Numbered from the stretch's first letter, positions 34,745 through 47,292 are shown. The stretch is 64,000 bases of DNA from Irpex lacteus (GCA_001986395.2 MQVO02000003.1:806001-870000), one strand, 5' to 3'. Program-made: numbers and translations. The notes: a model not told the origin generated them from the letters alone.

Positions 34745-37102
34745 ATGCTGCTTATCCTACAGCTTGTCTTTCTTTTGACCCTCGCGAACAAGGCCTTCGC
34801 ATTATGGCCCATTCCGCCTCATATGACAACAGGAACCACCCCACTCAAGCTGTCTACAACCTTCTCCATCACGACTTCCATCACTAATCCCCCACACGAC
34901 TTACTCTCCGCAATAAACGACACAACAACCCGCCTAAAAACAGACAAGTTCCAGAGACTCGTTGTGGGGCGAGGCGCCGCCGACGCGAAGAATATCCAAC
35001 ATGCCCGGCAACTGAGTAGGCTCGAGCTATCGCTGACCGGCCTCGTGAGGTCTGTGGCCGACGAATCCGCTGTTCCTCTAGCGGCGCGTAGCGAGGAGTA
35101 TACCCTCTCGATCCCTGAGGACGGCTCGGACGCGCGATTGGTGGCGAATTCGACATTGGGCCTGTTTCGAGGACTGACGACTTTCAGTCAGTTGTGGTAC
35201 GCATATGGGACCGAGAAATATATACTCCAAGCATCTATTGAAATTAAAGACGAACCGGCATTCGTGAGTTCCTTATGCAGTTGTCAGTTGCTGAACTCAC
35301 GGTGCACTAGCCTTATCGAGGTTTCTCGTTGGACACTTCCCGGAATTTGTAAGTCCTTGACAGTCATTATGGCTCATATTTACTGACGGAGTCCTTAGCT
35401 ACCCTGTTTCTGATATTCTGCGCACGCTCGAGGCTATGTCTTGGGTCAAGGTTCGTCCACAGCATTTCCTTTTCAGCTGAACATAAGGCTGATTCTCTTG
35501 CTGCAGCTCAACATTCTATACTGGCATATCACCGACAGTCAAAGTTTCCCCTTGCACGTCGAACGTTTACCTGAGCTGGCGCAGAAAGGAGCATATTCTG
35601 AGGATGAAATATATTCAACGGATGACGTGAAGCAAGTTATCTCCTATGCTAATTCTGTGAGCCATTATTCTTTCAGTGTCTGCTAATGATCAACGACTCA
35701 CCGGTCTCGGCGTGCCCGATAGGTTGGGATCGATGTTGTAGTAGTGAGTGTATTTTTGCGTGTGCGGAATAATGGCTTCTCAGTTGCATGCAGGAGCTCG
35801 ATAGCCCCGGACACACCAACGGGATTGCCTTTGCTCACCCGGAGCACGTCGCCTGCGCCAACAAGACACCCTGGTCAAGATATGCATCCGAACCACCCGC
35901 AGGTCAGCTCCGAATAGCGAACGAAAGTACTCTTAAATTCACCATGGAACTATTCGATTCTGTCGCGAGCGTGTTTACGGGGACTATGATGAGCTCGGGG
36001 GGTGACGAGGTGAACCTTCCTTGCTGGGAGGAGGATGCTGAGACTGTTCGCGACTTGGAGAAGGCGAATGTTACTATTGGAGAAGCACTTGATCGATTTG
36101 TGCAGAAGGTGCAGGGTGTCATCAAGAAGCATAATAAGATGCCCTTTATTAAAAGCGGTAAGCAAACGAAGTGGCCTTCAATATATCACTGTGCTCACAT
36201 GCATCTCTAGATATGATACTGGCACACAATGTGACCGTGACCAACGATACGGTAGCGGTGTAGGCATAATTCTCGTTACGAAAGGATGGAACATCACTAA
36301 AGGCTTCTGAGCAGTGTCTGGCAATCGTCCGCAGACGCGGTTAGCATGGCCGAACGAGGTCATACGTTTATTCATCAGCCATCCGATTATTTTTACCTGG
36401 TAAGCATGTTTTTAAATATCCCCACCACTTGTAAGACTAATGAGCTTACCAAGGATTGCGGGGCTGGCGAATGGCTGGGAGACGATATTCCAGGGCAAGT
36501 CCCACTCCTTAGAGAAGGGGATATGTCCATTGACTTGTCATCGGTAGTGTGAGCTGGTGCGACCCATTCAAGACCTGGCAGAAGGCAAGTCATCCTAGAT
36601 ACTTGCGTCGTACCTCACACAGAGACTGATTGGAGGGAGCCTTCAGGCGTATTCATTTGATCCGTATGCGAACCTCACTGCCTCCCAGTATCATCTAGTC
36701 ATGGGTGGTCAGTTTAGTCGATGACCTTGGAAGAGTCCGAATAAATCAAACTGACAATAATTTTCGAGCAGGACAGATGCCGCTTTGGAGTGAGCAGTCG
36801 TCGCCGGAGAACTTGGATTCCATTGTGTGGCCTCGCCTCGCCAGCGCGGCGGAAGTCTTCTGGACAGGTGCGACGTTACCGGATGGGACACCTCGACTAG
36901 GTCTGTATGCTTTGTATCGTTTTGAGTGTTTATCGTTGACTATTAGTTATGGATTGAAGGTGCACACGCCACGAGTGGGAATGAGACGCTCGCACGGCTG
37001 CACGAGCTGCGCTACAGGCTTGTCGATCGAGGAATCAAGGCCATCGCGTTGCAACCACACTGGTGTGCACTGAGGCCGGGGGCATGCGACCTGAATGCAT
37101 GA
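34745..37102 (+). CDS. Secreted beta-N-acetylhexosaminidase (GH20)
   Basis: Thirteen exons give 562 residues: 34745-35263, 35311-35348, 35399-35450, 35507-35656, 35723-35743, 35794-36157, 36211-36259, 36315-36399, 36454-36494, 36548-36584, 36647-36707, 36772-36900, 36960-37102. A signal peptide (LLILQLVFLLTLANKAFA) is followed by the GH20 N-terminal domain and barrel: GFSLDTSRNFYPV, LNILYWHITDSQSFPL, ELDSPGHTNG, the catalytic pair Asp331-Glu332 in SSGGDEVN, and PLWSEQ near the end. The enzyme removes terminal GlcNAc or GalNAc from chitin oligomers and glycans, acting on the wall or outside the cell. Introns 9 and 10 both have GC donors (AGG/GCAAGT and AAG/GCAAGT), flanking a 37 nt exon. Confidence 0.92.
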
Positions 37103-37479
37103 GCAAAGCATGAAAAGCACGTTGATAGGGCATTCTGTGATCTCAGAATATACATGAATTGTACATACTTTTACACAGGCGTCCCCAAGCTAACCGTTGT
37201 TATTTTGCTTCCGAGACGCGATCGCGACACCGTCGATAGCTGCGTCATGAACATGTGTGCTTGGAGAGACTATTATTGTGTCCTTATCAGTGCTCGTCGC
37301 GCGAAAGCGGGCGGTGGTCGTTCGACTAAGCCAAGTTTGTCTCCGTGGCGTCAGAGCCGACCTCGTTGTGCGTAGCAGCCTCGCCCAAACTTTCTCACCC
37401 TCCCTCCTGCCTGCTACCATTCTCTCCCGCCTCTCGCTCGTCGGGCTGCTCGCAAGTCTACCCAACTTCTTCACAGGCC
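37103..37479. other. Intergenic, no supported feature
   Basis: A 377 bp spacer holding the hexosaminidase 3' end and the promoter of the BTB gene. The last 100 bases before the ATG are pyrimidine-rich, as often seen in fungal leaders. Confidence 0.45.
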
Positions 37480-40400
37480 ATGGCCTCGTCGGCTGCCACT
37501 CCACCAGCCCTGCAGGAAGCCACGAAGAACTCGACCTCTGCGTGGCAGGATGATCTCCAAGCGCTCTTCGAGCAAGCCCAAGAACGCTTTCCGGACGTCG
37601 TTTGGGAGCTGTCCGACGGCAGTGGTATTCAGAGCAGTGGGGTAGAAGAGATATGGGGACACAAAGGTGCGTTTCAAGAATGGTGCTACTTGCAGTCCGT
37701 CCTACCTCTTCGAGGATTTCCGTGCCAGACTCTGGTGCCCGAGCTGCACCAACCTATAGCGTAGGGCAGGTTGCTCTCCTACGATTCTTACGTTCGCTGA
37801 TACAAGGAATTCTTGTGGTATATACTGTGCTTTACAATCCTTCATAGTGCGATGGAAATACGGGTCGCAGCGGGATCTCTACATCTGCGAGCGACTTACT
37901 GACCTACATTTTGTGATATCCAGCTATCGTGTATGCACGCGCACCTCCAAGTTTCCAGCAGAGGTATTTCAACCTCAAACCCCCTCGAATCACCTCTCCA
38001 AACCCTTATTCATCATCGCCGACACCGACTTTGCCCGCCCAATCCGCCGTCTCGTTAGGTCTTGGTGCCGAATATGGAGGAATATCGCGCTCGCCGTCAC
38101 CCTTCCATCGCGCTACGTCCCCTGCACCCTCTACCAACGTTGGAGGCGTCATGCGATTGCCGACTACCGCTAATCCAACACTCTTTTCCAACGAGCTAGA
38201 GTATCTGTATACAGGCAAAGGGTTTGGCGCGGCATTCGAATTTCTGTTCGATTCTCAAGAACAGCGAGAAGAAGGAGATGCCGAAGAATCAAGAATAGAC
38301 AAGCTACGCAAGGATCTCGTGTTTATGTGGCGGTCTCGCTTGTATTCAGACGTCAGACTTGCCCTGACGGGTAATTTCTCCACCAGTCACGAGAACACTA
38401 CAGCAATATTCTCCTCGCATCGATTCATCCTTGTTTCTCGTTCTCCCTACTTTCACACTCAGCTTCTACAATGGGGCACCAAACAGTCTCCTGGCGAGCC
38501 ACTCACTCTCAACCTTCCCTCTCCACCCTTCACTCCGGCATCTCTTCACTTCACCCTTGGATTTATCTACACCGGAACTCTTGTTTTCTCCCATCGGACT
38601 TTCGATCTGGATACTGCCTTCCACATCATGCGCTCGGCCAACTACCTCTCCCTTGATACCCTATGCGACGAGATCCAAGCGCGCATCGTCCAGGAGATGA
38701 TGCACGGTCTCTGCCACGCCTTCCTGGAATTCGCAGAGTATGAGCGAATAACAGGTGGGAAATGGGGTACAGGTGGCTGCAAGTGCAGGCAATGCGCCCG
38801 GCGCGCACCCCGTGTGCTAGAATTTGCGCTCATGGACGACGTCAAGAACACCCACCTCGAGCGTGGTGCGCGGCGTGCCCTCGTGGGCCTCTTTGGCGAA
38901 GGATGGTGTAACCCTGACTTTGCTCGTCTACCGCAGAAGATCAGACAGGGTATACTGACTGGCGTCGCCAAGCGTACCACGCCGATGAATGTTTTCCCCT
39001 TGCTGTTTGCTTCACACAGAGGCATTGCTAAGCTGAACGGCGTCATCGAGCCGTGGGCAGAGATCTCAAAGGAGATGATCCTGCAAGCTCGAAAGACTAT
39101 CGACGAAGTTCTATGCACGAAGGCCGACGAGTGTTTCGAGCAGAGCGAGTGGCTCGCGATCATGGAAGGAGATGGGGCACGTTTCGAGGATGCCGAGCTA
39201 GTGGAATGGGTGATGGAGTCCGTTCGTAGGGGCATGAACGAAAAGAACGCTGGTCTGCTATACCAGGTATGAGATCAGTCCTCATGAGTCGAAGGATGGC
39301 ACTGATCAGATATGCAGATACTTGTATCGTCGATTCTTCTCCGCCCACACTTGACCGAAACGAGCCAAACTATGCTTTCCTCCACCTCACATGTGCGAGT
39401 TCAAGTCGAGCAAACCCGGATGGATATCGTTCGTTGGTTGAAGAGAAGATGGATGGGTGTAAAGCAAGAGTGTGGATTTGATGAACTGGAACCATGGGCA
39501 CTGAAGGAAATCAGCCACGGTAAGTCTTCTATTCAACTCGGAGAGTACCACCACTGACAGGTATCACAGAAATCGAAGTTCCAGTAGAAGATTTGTTCAG
39601 CCCACCGAACACGACACCCAGTGTTACACCAAGACGTGCAGGCGGTCTCAGGGTTTCAAAAGCCCACGATGACGCCAGTAGTATGCACTCACTACGTCCA
39701 GAAGCCGTCACGCGTAATGGCACTCGAACAAATGACGCAAATATGAAGTCCTCGGCTGCCTCAATACGATCTGTGGCTCGGAGCACGCATTCCACCATTT
39801 CGCGAGCCACTGTCACTTCTCGTAGGACGGTCAACACTTCGAATCTCAGACCAGACTCCAAACTCTCTCCAGGACACAATGGAAAATCAACAATCTCGTC
39901 CGTCAGGTCGTCGGCCACAAATAACGACGATTCGACCTCGTTGTCCACCAGATCGACTCGCCGCCAAACACCATCTATTGCATCAACCAGCGAAACTCCC
40001 ACCCGTGTGCGGTCTTCAGCTGCCTCTCTGAGGTCTGTAAAGTCGCAAGCCTCTACCATCCGCAAGACTGCGCCAGGACCCTCCACTCTTCACCCCTCAT
40101 CCGGTCTATCTCGACCACCATCGACCATGTCTTCTACAAGCGAGAACTCCACTGCTTTCGAAACTGCAAAGTCAGATATGACACCGACCTCCGCAGGTCG
40201 CTCCCGAGTAATATCATCTGCTTCCACCACTAGTACAAAGTCCACCAATACCGTGTCAACGTCTAAGACACCCCGATCTCGTGCGCCTTCTACAGCTTCT
40301 CGAGCTTCCGTTGCAAGTAAGAAGCCCCCTCCATCCCCTGTCGAAAACAAGAAACCGTCTCCTCAGCCGGCGAAACGGACAATATCGACAAGTTCTATTC

Positions 40401-41167
40401 GTTCAACGGTCTCCACTGCCTCGACCTCAGCACCGAGCAAGAGGGCAACAGCCCGAAAGTCCGGTGTACCACCGACACCGCCGCCAAAGAACAAAACTCC
40501 TCTTCCCCCAATGCCTGAGCCCGTTCCTCGTACCATCTCCAAGTCTCCCATCCCTCCCCCATACACTGGCTCGCACGAAAAACAGGGAAGTGTGGTTTCT
40601 ACTGCTAGTGCATCCACAATCAAGGGGTCTCTCAAGCGCAAGAGCTCCTCTGATACCATTCGCAAATCTGGGGGATCTACCGCATCGCCCAACGATGAGC
40701 CTGGTATCCCACGAGGTGCTACATTAGACATCGGTATACCATGCATCATCTCATCCAAGCGTGCTCGCTTCCGTGCATTAGCGCGGTACATTGGCGAAGT
40801 GGAGGGAGAGGCCGGCCCGTGGGTTGGTGTCGAGGTGCCTGTCAATGATGATTGGCCCGAAGACAAGCTTGAAGGCCAGCAATGGCACGATGGCACGTGG
40901 GGCGGAATCCGCTACTTCGAAATTACCAGTTCGTCAGATTGGGGCTACGGAGAAGAGCGAGCGACACGGCGGCGTCGAGTAGACTGGATAAGCAACAACA
41001 TGGGGAGTACTATCAGTCTCAAGCGTGAGGGCGATCAATTGAGCATCGACCGCACGAAGAGGCTTCGAAGCGTCTCCCCTGCCGTATCTGACTTGTCAAA
41101 CTCGGAATCCAGAGGTCTTTTCGTGAGGCCGCAGCAAGTCCTCTATGTCCTCGATGCTGTAGCATGA
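37480..41167 (+). CDS. BTB/POZ protein with C-terminal CAP-Gly domain
   Basis: Four exons (37480-37666, 37924-39266, 39318-39519, 39570-41167) give 1109 residues. The BTB fold is split: a short early piece (GVEEIWGHKAIVYARAPPSF) and the main one (YSDVRLALTGNFS, then FSSHRFILVSRSPYFHTQLL, LGFIYTGTLVFS). A helical BACK-like region follows. Residues about 580-960 are Ser/Thr/Pro-rich and basic, a typical microtubule-binding linker. A CAP-Gly domain ends the protein (ALARYIGEVEGEAGPWVGVE and WHDGTWGGIRYFEI). CAP-Gly domains bind EEY/F tails of tubulin and EB proteins, while BTB domains often dock cullin-3 ligases, so a microtubule-linked adaptor is a fair inference. The first intron is 257 bp, much longer than others here. 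Confidence 0.82.
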
Positions 41168-41442
41168 TACCTATCTTCTTGGTTGATGGGGCGAGCTGTG
41201 TGCCTGCGGGCTGATACCATTACTTTACTTATATCCTCCGAACCTTTTGGACTTCATTGCGTAGCTTGTCCACATATTCTTCGCGGTTTGTGCGCCATGT
41301 TCAATGCTCCTACACTCGTTGCCTTTCTAATTTCCACCTTTTCATGTACACACACACTCATTGGAATTCTCTGAAAATAACAATGGTATATCGTACAAGC
41401 TCGCCGTGAATAACACCATACGTGGTAATAATATAGTACACC

Positions 41443-42606
41443 TCATTCTTCCTCTTCGGAACTTTCACTGACGGACTCGGATGCGTCACCAATATGATTC
41501 GGGTTGGGTGCCAACCAGTCATCTTCACCCTCCGCATGATCTACTTGTCATGAGCAGGTGTGGTTAAAAGGGGTCAAAGTCTGCTTACCAGCGGTTTCCC
41601 TAGACTGTTGGTACGAAGTCTCAAGGTCCTTCAATATCTTCTCCTGCATCTCAGTAATTTCGGCCGCTGAATTACAAGTCCGGTATTGTTCTATCAAATG
41701 CCTGCGTGGTGCACCACTGTGAGAACGTTACAAACGTGGTAATGATTGACAAATCGCACTTATTGACGGTCCAGAACGAATGGCCCCAGCCGAAGCAGCT
41801 GAGAAGTCGCTCAGCAAAGCTGTCAAAGCCCGTAATGTAGAATGCAGCAGCAAGAGCCTCCACACAGTTCAATCGCCAAGGTTTTCCGTAGTTGACTGGG
41901 TTCGTGGCTACTAAATACGGCACTGAGTGGCTTTGAATTAGTAGGGTGATAGGATTCCAAGGGAAAGATTATCTCGCACATAGACGTTCGTGAGGGCTAG
42001 CAATCTTGCCAAATGGGACGTCTTCAAGTCTCGCCCATGAACACTCTACAACCGCCAGGCCATTCTGCGCGACAATGTCCCGGTCGGCAGGACTAACAGG
42101 CAATGTACCCTTCGGACTACGTGCAGGATTATATGTGAGCGATAGTACACAAAACATGTTGGCCAATATACTGACGAGAGCACAACGCCTCTGAAGCGTT
42201 GTCCGACCTTCAGATCATTTATTAAACCGGCACGGGCAAGCTTCTTGCCTGAGCAGCGTCGAGGGTCACAGTGGTCAAAATCCTAGTGGTATGGTGAGCC
42301 ACTGATATATTGGGAAAGGACTACAGCTCCACGTACCCACATGGCCACAGGAACAGTAATCTGAGCTCCTACATCTGCGAAGAATGTAGTCTATGCAGCT
42401 GCCCGAGTTGTAGCGCACCAACCGTCGTTGTCGCCAGAGTCCTCCTCCCCCTCTTCGCCATCCGGCTCGTCGATGGCACTGGCAGGTCTGCGGTCACTGA
42501 CGAGGCTTTCTATTCGTCTAGCTTGTCGTTTCCCGCCTCTGCTTGCATGTGAAGACCCTCTGCCTCGTTTCGAGGACCCAGCTTTGGAGTGTGATGGTTT
42601 TGGCAT
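41443..42606 (-). CDS. TSR3: 18S rRNA aminocarboxypropyltransferase Tsr3
   Basis: Seven exons: 42606-42423, 42368-42337, 42282-42176, 42116-41980, 41922-41760, 41701-41589, 41540-41443. The product has 277 residues. After a basic N-terminus the protein shows the RLI-like metal-binding start [19 protein letters not shown], then [57 protein letters not shown] and [17 protein letters not shown]. These are hallmarks of Tsr3, which transfers the acp group from S-adenosylmethionine to the hypermodified uridine of 18S rRNA late in 40S maturation. The C-terminus is acidic, ending in a Ser/Glu run, typical of the eukaryotic proteins. The start is 75 bp from the divergent mL41 gene. Confidence 0.95.
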
Positions 42607-42681
42607 GGATGAAAAGGATATAGATGCGGGCGCCAAGCTTGTCCACTCATCTTCGACGCCAACCGCCAGCACCGGCAAGCC
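42607..42681. promoter_or_regulatory. 75 bp divergent promoter shared by TSR3 and mL41
   Basis: The start codons of TSR3 (minus, 42606) and the mL41 gene (plus, 42682) are only 75 bases apart. Transcription of both must start within or close to this stretch unless start sites lie inside the opposing gene. No TATA box is seen, as usual for ribosome-related genes. Confidence 0.6.
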
Positions 42682-43182
42682 ATGTTCCCTACCCTTGCCT
42701 GTCTTTCCAAGGCTTCACGCCGTGCTCTTACGCCAAAGAGGGGCAACAAGGACTTCTACAAAGGTCACATAAATGTACTATATTCATCTCACTTGTGACT
42801 GACCCGTCTTTGTTAGGCACCCGCCAAGCCGCCCTTCCTGGTGGGCTCCGAACTGGTGCACCCGGAAAGCACGTAGTGAAAGGAAAGGCAAAGTACAGGC
42901 TGGTGGACGAGAAGGTTCGCTATTTTGTTGCCCCGCCGATAGAGGACATCGTGGCGTCACCAGTGTGTATACTTCGACTGCATGTAGTACCTTATGAGTT
43001 GACACCATATTTAGTTACGAGCCTACGTGAGCACGCAGGTGAAATTAAACTCGGGGCAAAAGCGCGAAGTATATGGGAAGCTCCCTCAAGGTGGCCTCAC
43101 AGGCGAACATTACTTCCGCATCGCTCCAAGAGCTGGTGAAGCTTCCGCCTTGTCAGAAAGCAGTCATGGGCCAGAACCCTGA
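42682..43182 (+). CDS. MRPL27: Mitochondrial large ribosomal subunit protein mL41 (MRP-L27 family)
   Basis: Three exons (42682-42763, 42817-42962, 43015-43182) give 131 residues. The start MFPTLACLSKASRRALTPKR has a basic mitochondrial presequence look. Then come GNKDFYKGTRQAALPGG, KAKYRLVDEKVRYFVAPPIE and PLRAYVSTQV, which follow the MRP-L27 (mL41) family; yeast Mrpl27 has the same KGTR, V-R-x-Y-V and L-K-P-Y-V landmarks. mL41 is a mitochondrion-specific subunit of the large mitoribosome. The longer open frame starting upstream reads through a shadow of TSR3 and was not chosen. Confidence 0.85.
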
Positions 43183-43463
43183 TCCCTATAGTCCGCCCTC
43201 TTAGGATATGTACCTCACTATATTCCCCGCCCTAATAGCATGGTCTTTTCTGCTCATCTTCTCTGAATGGTATCTCGAACCAAAGTGTGATAGTCGAGCG
43301 AGCTCAACTGTCGCATTGCAGCCTGTTTAAAGAGTACTAGAACTTGGGGCATCGAGTTACGGGCACATTATGTACGTATTCTGTGACATGGTCTCAGTAT
43401 TACTACGTTAACACATGCACATTCTGCGCAGATTGCTCGTAACATAACTCAGGAGGCATGGGA

Positions 43464-44932
43464 TCACCCAGAACCTGCAGAATAGACCTTCCCGAAGGTA
43501 ATCTGTTGGAATCTGAAACTTGCAATTAGCTTTGAGCTCCTACTCGGAGGCTGCCACATACTTATCATAGATTGCGAGTACTCCAGCTCCGGCGACGCCA
43601 CGTAAAATATTCGCTCCTGCCCCCGCTATGACGACCAATGAGTCAACCAAATTTTCGGACAGCTCAAGAGAGATACACACCAAACAGAGCCTTGGTCCCC
43701 TCCTTTGCTACAATCTGTTTGCCAGCATCCAACCATGATTTATAGTGGGTCTTATTTCCGCGTCAATTTATACTGTGATAAAGATGTCAGTGAGATGGGA
43801 CTTACCTTCTCGCCAGAGGTCATCATCATCCTCCTTCGTATGGTGTCGAGTGGATACGCCGCCAGCGACGCTCCCTATAATACCGGTTTGAGTGCTGTCG
43901 CTAGTCTACGAGGTATATACTCACTGTAGTGCAGAGCCAGCCGACTGCAAAGGAAGCGAGGAAGTTGCCCTTCAAAGGTCCGATTAGGACAGTGTCCCTG
44001 ATTGTATCGTAGCCACCAAAGCTGCTCTCAAGGTCAGTTTCCTCTCCCGTGTATATGACGCCGACTACTTACTATAAGCCACGATAGACACAGATGCCCA
44101 CTACACTGGGCACGAATCCTCTGTACAGCCCTGCGATGCCGTCGGATGCAAGTGTCTTCTTATACACGTCGACAAGGCCGGTGAATTGCCTCTGTCCGCC
44201 ATTCTTGGTGCTCTTATTGTCAGCAGATAGCCTGGTACGTGCACTGCGGAAGTATTACGGCGAGCAACCGGCAAAAATGTGCGGTCGGTGCATTGCCCAG
44301 TGAGGTCTGACTTCAGTTATACCAACGAAGATAATGCCTACTAGTCAAGTGAGTAAACGAAGACAGATGAGGACGCCCCGGCCGCTGCTCCGCTGGCCAC
44401 GTTACCTGAAACGAGGTGAGTCTGGTTATTACTTGTCATCGATGACATGGCTACAAGGACGCACCCACAACCCAGAGTCCAAAGCCCTCCGATCGCTTGA
44501 AGTTGAACATCGCTTTGAAGCTATCTTTGAAAGCAAAATTCAAGGCCTGGGTCGGGAAGTAGCGGAGCACATTGGTTCCATTGCCACGCCATACTAGATG
44601 AGCATGAGCATGTCAGGTACACAAGCCAGTCTATATTGTGATTTCCTTACAGCTGACGAGACCCTCCTCCGTATAGGTACGGGTGAAACAATCCACAATT
44701 CCATTGTACGGTCGCGTGAGACGTCCTGCTGCTAACATGGAGCCTTGATTCTGTATGAGCAGCTTGACACGCTCGATGGGCGCTGCAGCGGTCTTGGATA
44801 TAGCAGCAGCCGTTCCACCGAGCATGAAGTCCTCTAAGAGTGGAAGCCGGTGCCGAGTCAATTATATGGGTGATTGTTGCTTCCAACAAAATACGCACTC
44901 AAGAAGGAACTCTGTGCGTTTCCGTTGCCCAT
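43464..44932 (-). CDS. AAC: Mitochondrial ADP/ATP carrier
   Basis: Ten exons: 44932-44899, 44833-44651, 44593-44465, 44405-44342, 44243-44073, 44021-43925, 43874-43806, 43750-43681, 43625-43562, 43512-43464. The product has 309 residues, usual for the family. The three mitochondrial carrier repeats are visible, with signatures [17 protein letters not shown] and [10 protein letters not shown], and the ADP/ATP-specific RRRMMM hexapeptide is intact. The protein exchanges cytosolic ADP for matrix ATP across the inner membrane. Ten exons over 1.47 kb make this one of the most intron-dense genes in the window; all donors are GT and phases agree throughout. Confidence 0.95.
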
Positions 44933-45621
44933 TGCTGTGACTAAGTAGGTCAAGAGAACAGAGGAGAGTTGACTAGCAACACAATACTGGGAGCTGATAG
45001 GTCATTCCCCGAGAACCTTTATACGGCCTCATCTCGGCCACTCGTAACAAAGAGGTCCGTCGTCCACCGAAGACGGCTCTCCGTTCAAGTTGGCCATATG
45101 CCACTAATCAAGGGGCAAGATACCCACCACGCTATGTATGACGCACGACACTAGCCTTGCAACGCAGCTTGAACGCAGCAGCATTGCACACAGAGGATGG
45201 CCCAACAGGATCTCATTGGGCACTACAAGCGAGAGAACCTGCCTATCCCGAAGTGTCCCGACCTGTCCTCCGTATCGTGAGCCGCTCCTGCCATGTGCCT
45301 GGCTGCTCGCTACCGGACGAGTCAGAGTACTGTATGCGGCAGGCAGGGCGCAATAAGCTATGATAGGCTACGATCATATTATTCTCTACCGTAGCTGTGA
45401 CAGGCTCTCAGCTAACATCCGTCGCTGACGCGCTCGCACCTGAGCATATGTTCACGTAGCGATAGGATGAGCACCGGACCTGCAGTATTTCGGCACGCGT
45501 GTTACAATGTTACATTCTATGTAAACTCCACAGACCCCCCGATTGGCGTAAAGTGGCTTGTCGTAGTGGATGAAGTCATCCAGACATGTAGTCTACGGCC
45601 CGATTTACTATAACACTGAAC
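44933..45621. other. Intergenic, ADP/ATP carrier promoter side
   Basis: A 689 bp spacer between the carrier start and the 3' end of the dehydrogenase, both on the minus strand. It is open in several short frames but has no recognisable gene or RNA. Confidence 0.5.
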
Positions 45622-47292
45622 CTACTCCTTCCAAGGATCAAACAGCGTCTTGCCACACAGCCCTTTATCAAACTGACGGTATGTCTCCACAGCCTCGTCG
45701 AAGCCAACAACCTTCTCAATGAGACTGGCTTTGTCCCCTACCCCTGCAAAGACGTTCTGCCGCCTAAGAAGTATTCTTGAAGCAATGGGGAGCATGGCAC
45801 GGACTGGACACCGTCCAAAGTCAAATGAGACGTTCTTGTCATACATCTCTCGCCCTATGAACGGAAGCGGTGGGTCTTGGTGCACTCCCACAGAGCTGAC
45901 AACCCCGAACGGCCGCACGATGTCGTATGCCAGCTTGAGTGCGTTGTTGTTGCCGACAACCTGGTGGATGGCATTAATCTTGAGAAAAGGCGAGTCAGAG
46001 GGGCCTTGACTTACCTCCAAGACTGCATTGCAACCTAGCGAATTCGTACGACTGTTGATAATATCTTTGCCCGCATCTAGGTCTGCAACGGATACGTTTT
46101 CTGGAACCAGGCCCCCGTATATTGTTTCCACCATGGCAGTCATCTTCTCGCGTCTTGCACCATTAGGATCCAAGGCTACGACTTGAAACTGAACACCTTT
46201 CTCTGCGCGGATACTCTCCAGCATATCCAGAAGGCTCACAACGGCACACTAGAAAGTAACGAGCAGCTGGGATCAATTGCGTACATTGAGCGGGATATGT
46301 CATGCACGTACCATCCCCACAGGTCCAAGACCTACCACCGCTATCGTTAACATACGGTCCTCTTCGATTAAAGAATTTTGCATCTCGATTCTATCAGGCA
46401 AGTATCCGCTGTGTGGGTAAACTACTCCGAACAATATTGCGGCCAGTTTCGCATGCTGTAGAGCCTGTACGGCAGCAAAGGCACCAGTAGGAAGTATGTC
46501 TGCCAACAGTAGCAAAGAGCTGTCTTCTAGAGGCGTATCCGGGGAAGCCGAAAGGATGTCATCGACTTTGAACAGGGTTCCGCCAGCCTTGGGTACACGC
46601 ACAAACTGTGCCTGCCCTCCAGGGAGATCTGGAATGCCGAACAAGGTAGAATGGACGCATCGCGAAGTGAATCCAATCCTACAAAAGCTGCTGGGTGTGA
46701 GTATTTGTCTAGGACAAGCTGGTAGTACGAAAATTGTGACTAACTGGCATTCACCACAAGATACAGTAAATGGTGCGATGACTTTATCTCCTAGTTTCAA
46801 GGATGAGTAGATGCCTGGACGTCCAGCTGCTCCTGGATTGAAGCTGGAACCCAATGCAACGACAGTCCCAACGAATTCGTGGCCACATATCATTCTAGTC
46901 ACAGATCTTATCAGCTCGAGAAGTTGCCGAAATTATTGAATATTGTTACGGTTTGTCAACACCTTCATGCCCGCGATAAACATGCAGATCGCTACCACAC
47001 AATCCTGCCAACTAAAGCAGGTTGATGTAAGACGTCTCATTGGGCACGGATGTGGTAGAAAGATGTTGAGCAGCAGCTGACCTGTATCCTGACAATCGCA
47101 TCATCCGAATGCTCGATTCTAGATGAGTACCGGTACAGTAGTGGAATTATAGTGAGGATACCGGTTGAATACTTCCAATTGCTTGACTTACGTTGGAATA
47201 GGGGCTGTCTCGACGCGGATGCCGTACGCTGGAGGGTAGAACTTAACAGCGAGCTGCGTGTTGGACACGGCCTGGGACGATGGGAAGTCCAT
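45622..47292 (-). CDS. Zinc-dependent alcohol dehydrogenase-like MDR protein
   Basis: Seven exons: 47292-47192, 47118-47082, 47011-46950, 46894-46745, 46678-46312, 46248-46015 and 45960-45622. The product has 429 residues. The catalytic zinc ligands are present in LAGLCGSDLHVYRGHE and MICGHEFVGTVV. A structural-zinc lobe is only partly conserved (SCGECQIGFTSRC). The Rossmann loop is VVGLGPVGM, followed by FQVVALDPNGARREKM. Late landmarks are NAVLEVVGNNNALKLAYD, GVVSSVGVHQDPPLP and FDFGRCPVRAML. It is an NAD(P)-dependent oxidoreductase; the substrate is unknown. An insert of about 40 residues precedes the Rossmann loop, as in related fungal proteins. Confidence 0.85.

Noticed and set aside
39529..40896. 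Minus-strand open frames opposite the BTB/CAP-Gly gene.
   Set aside because: Shadows of the Ser/Thr-rich linker; no recognisable protein.
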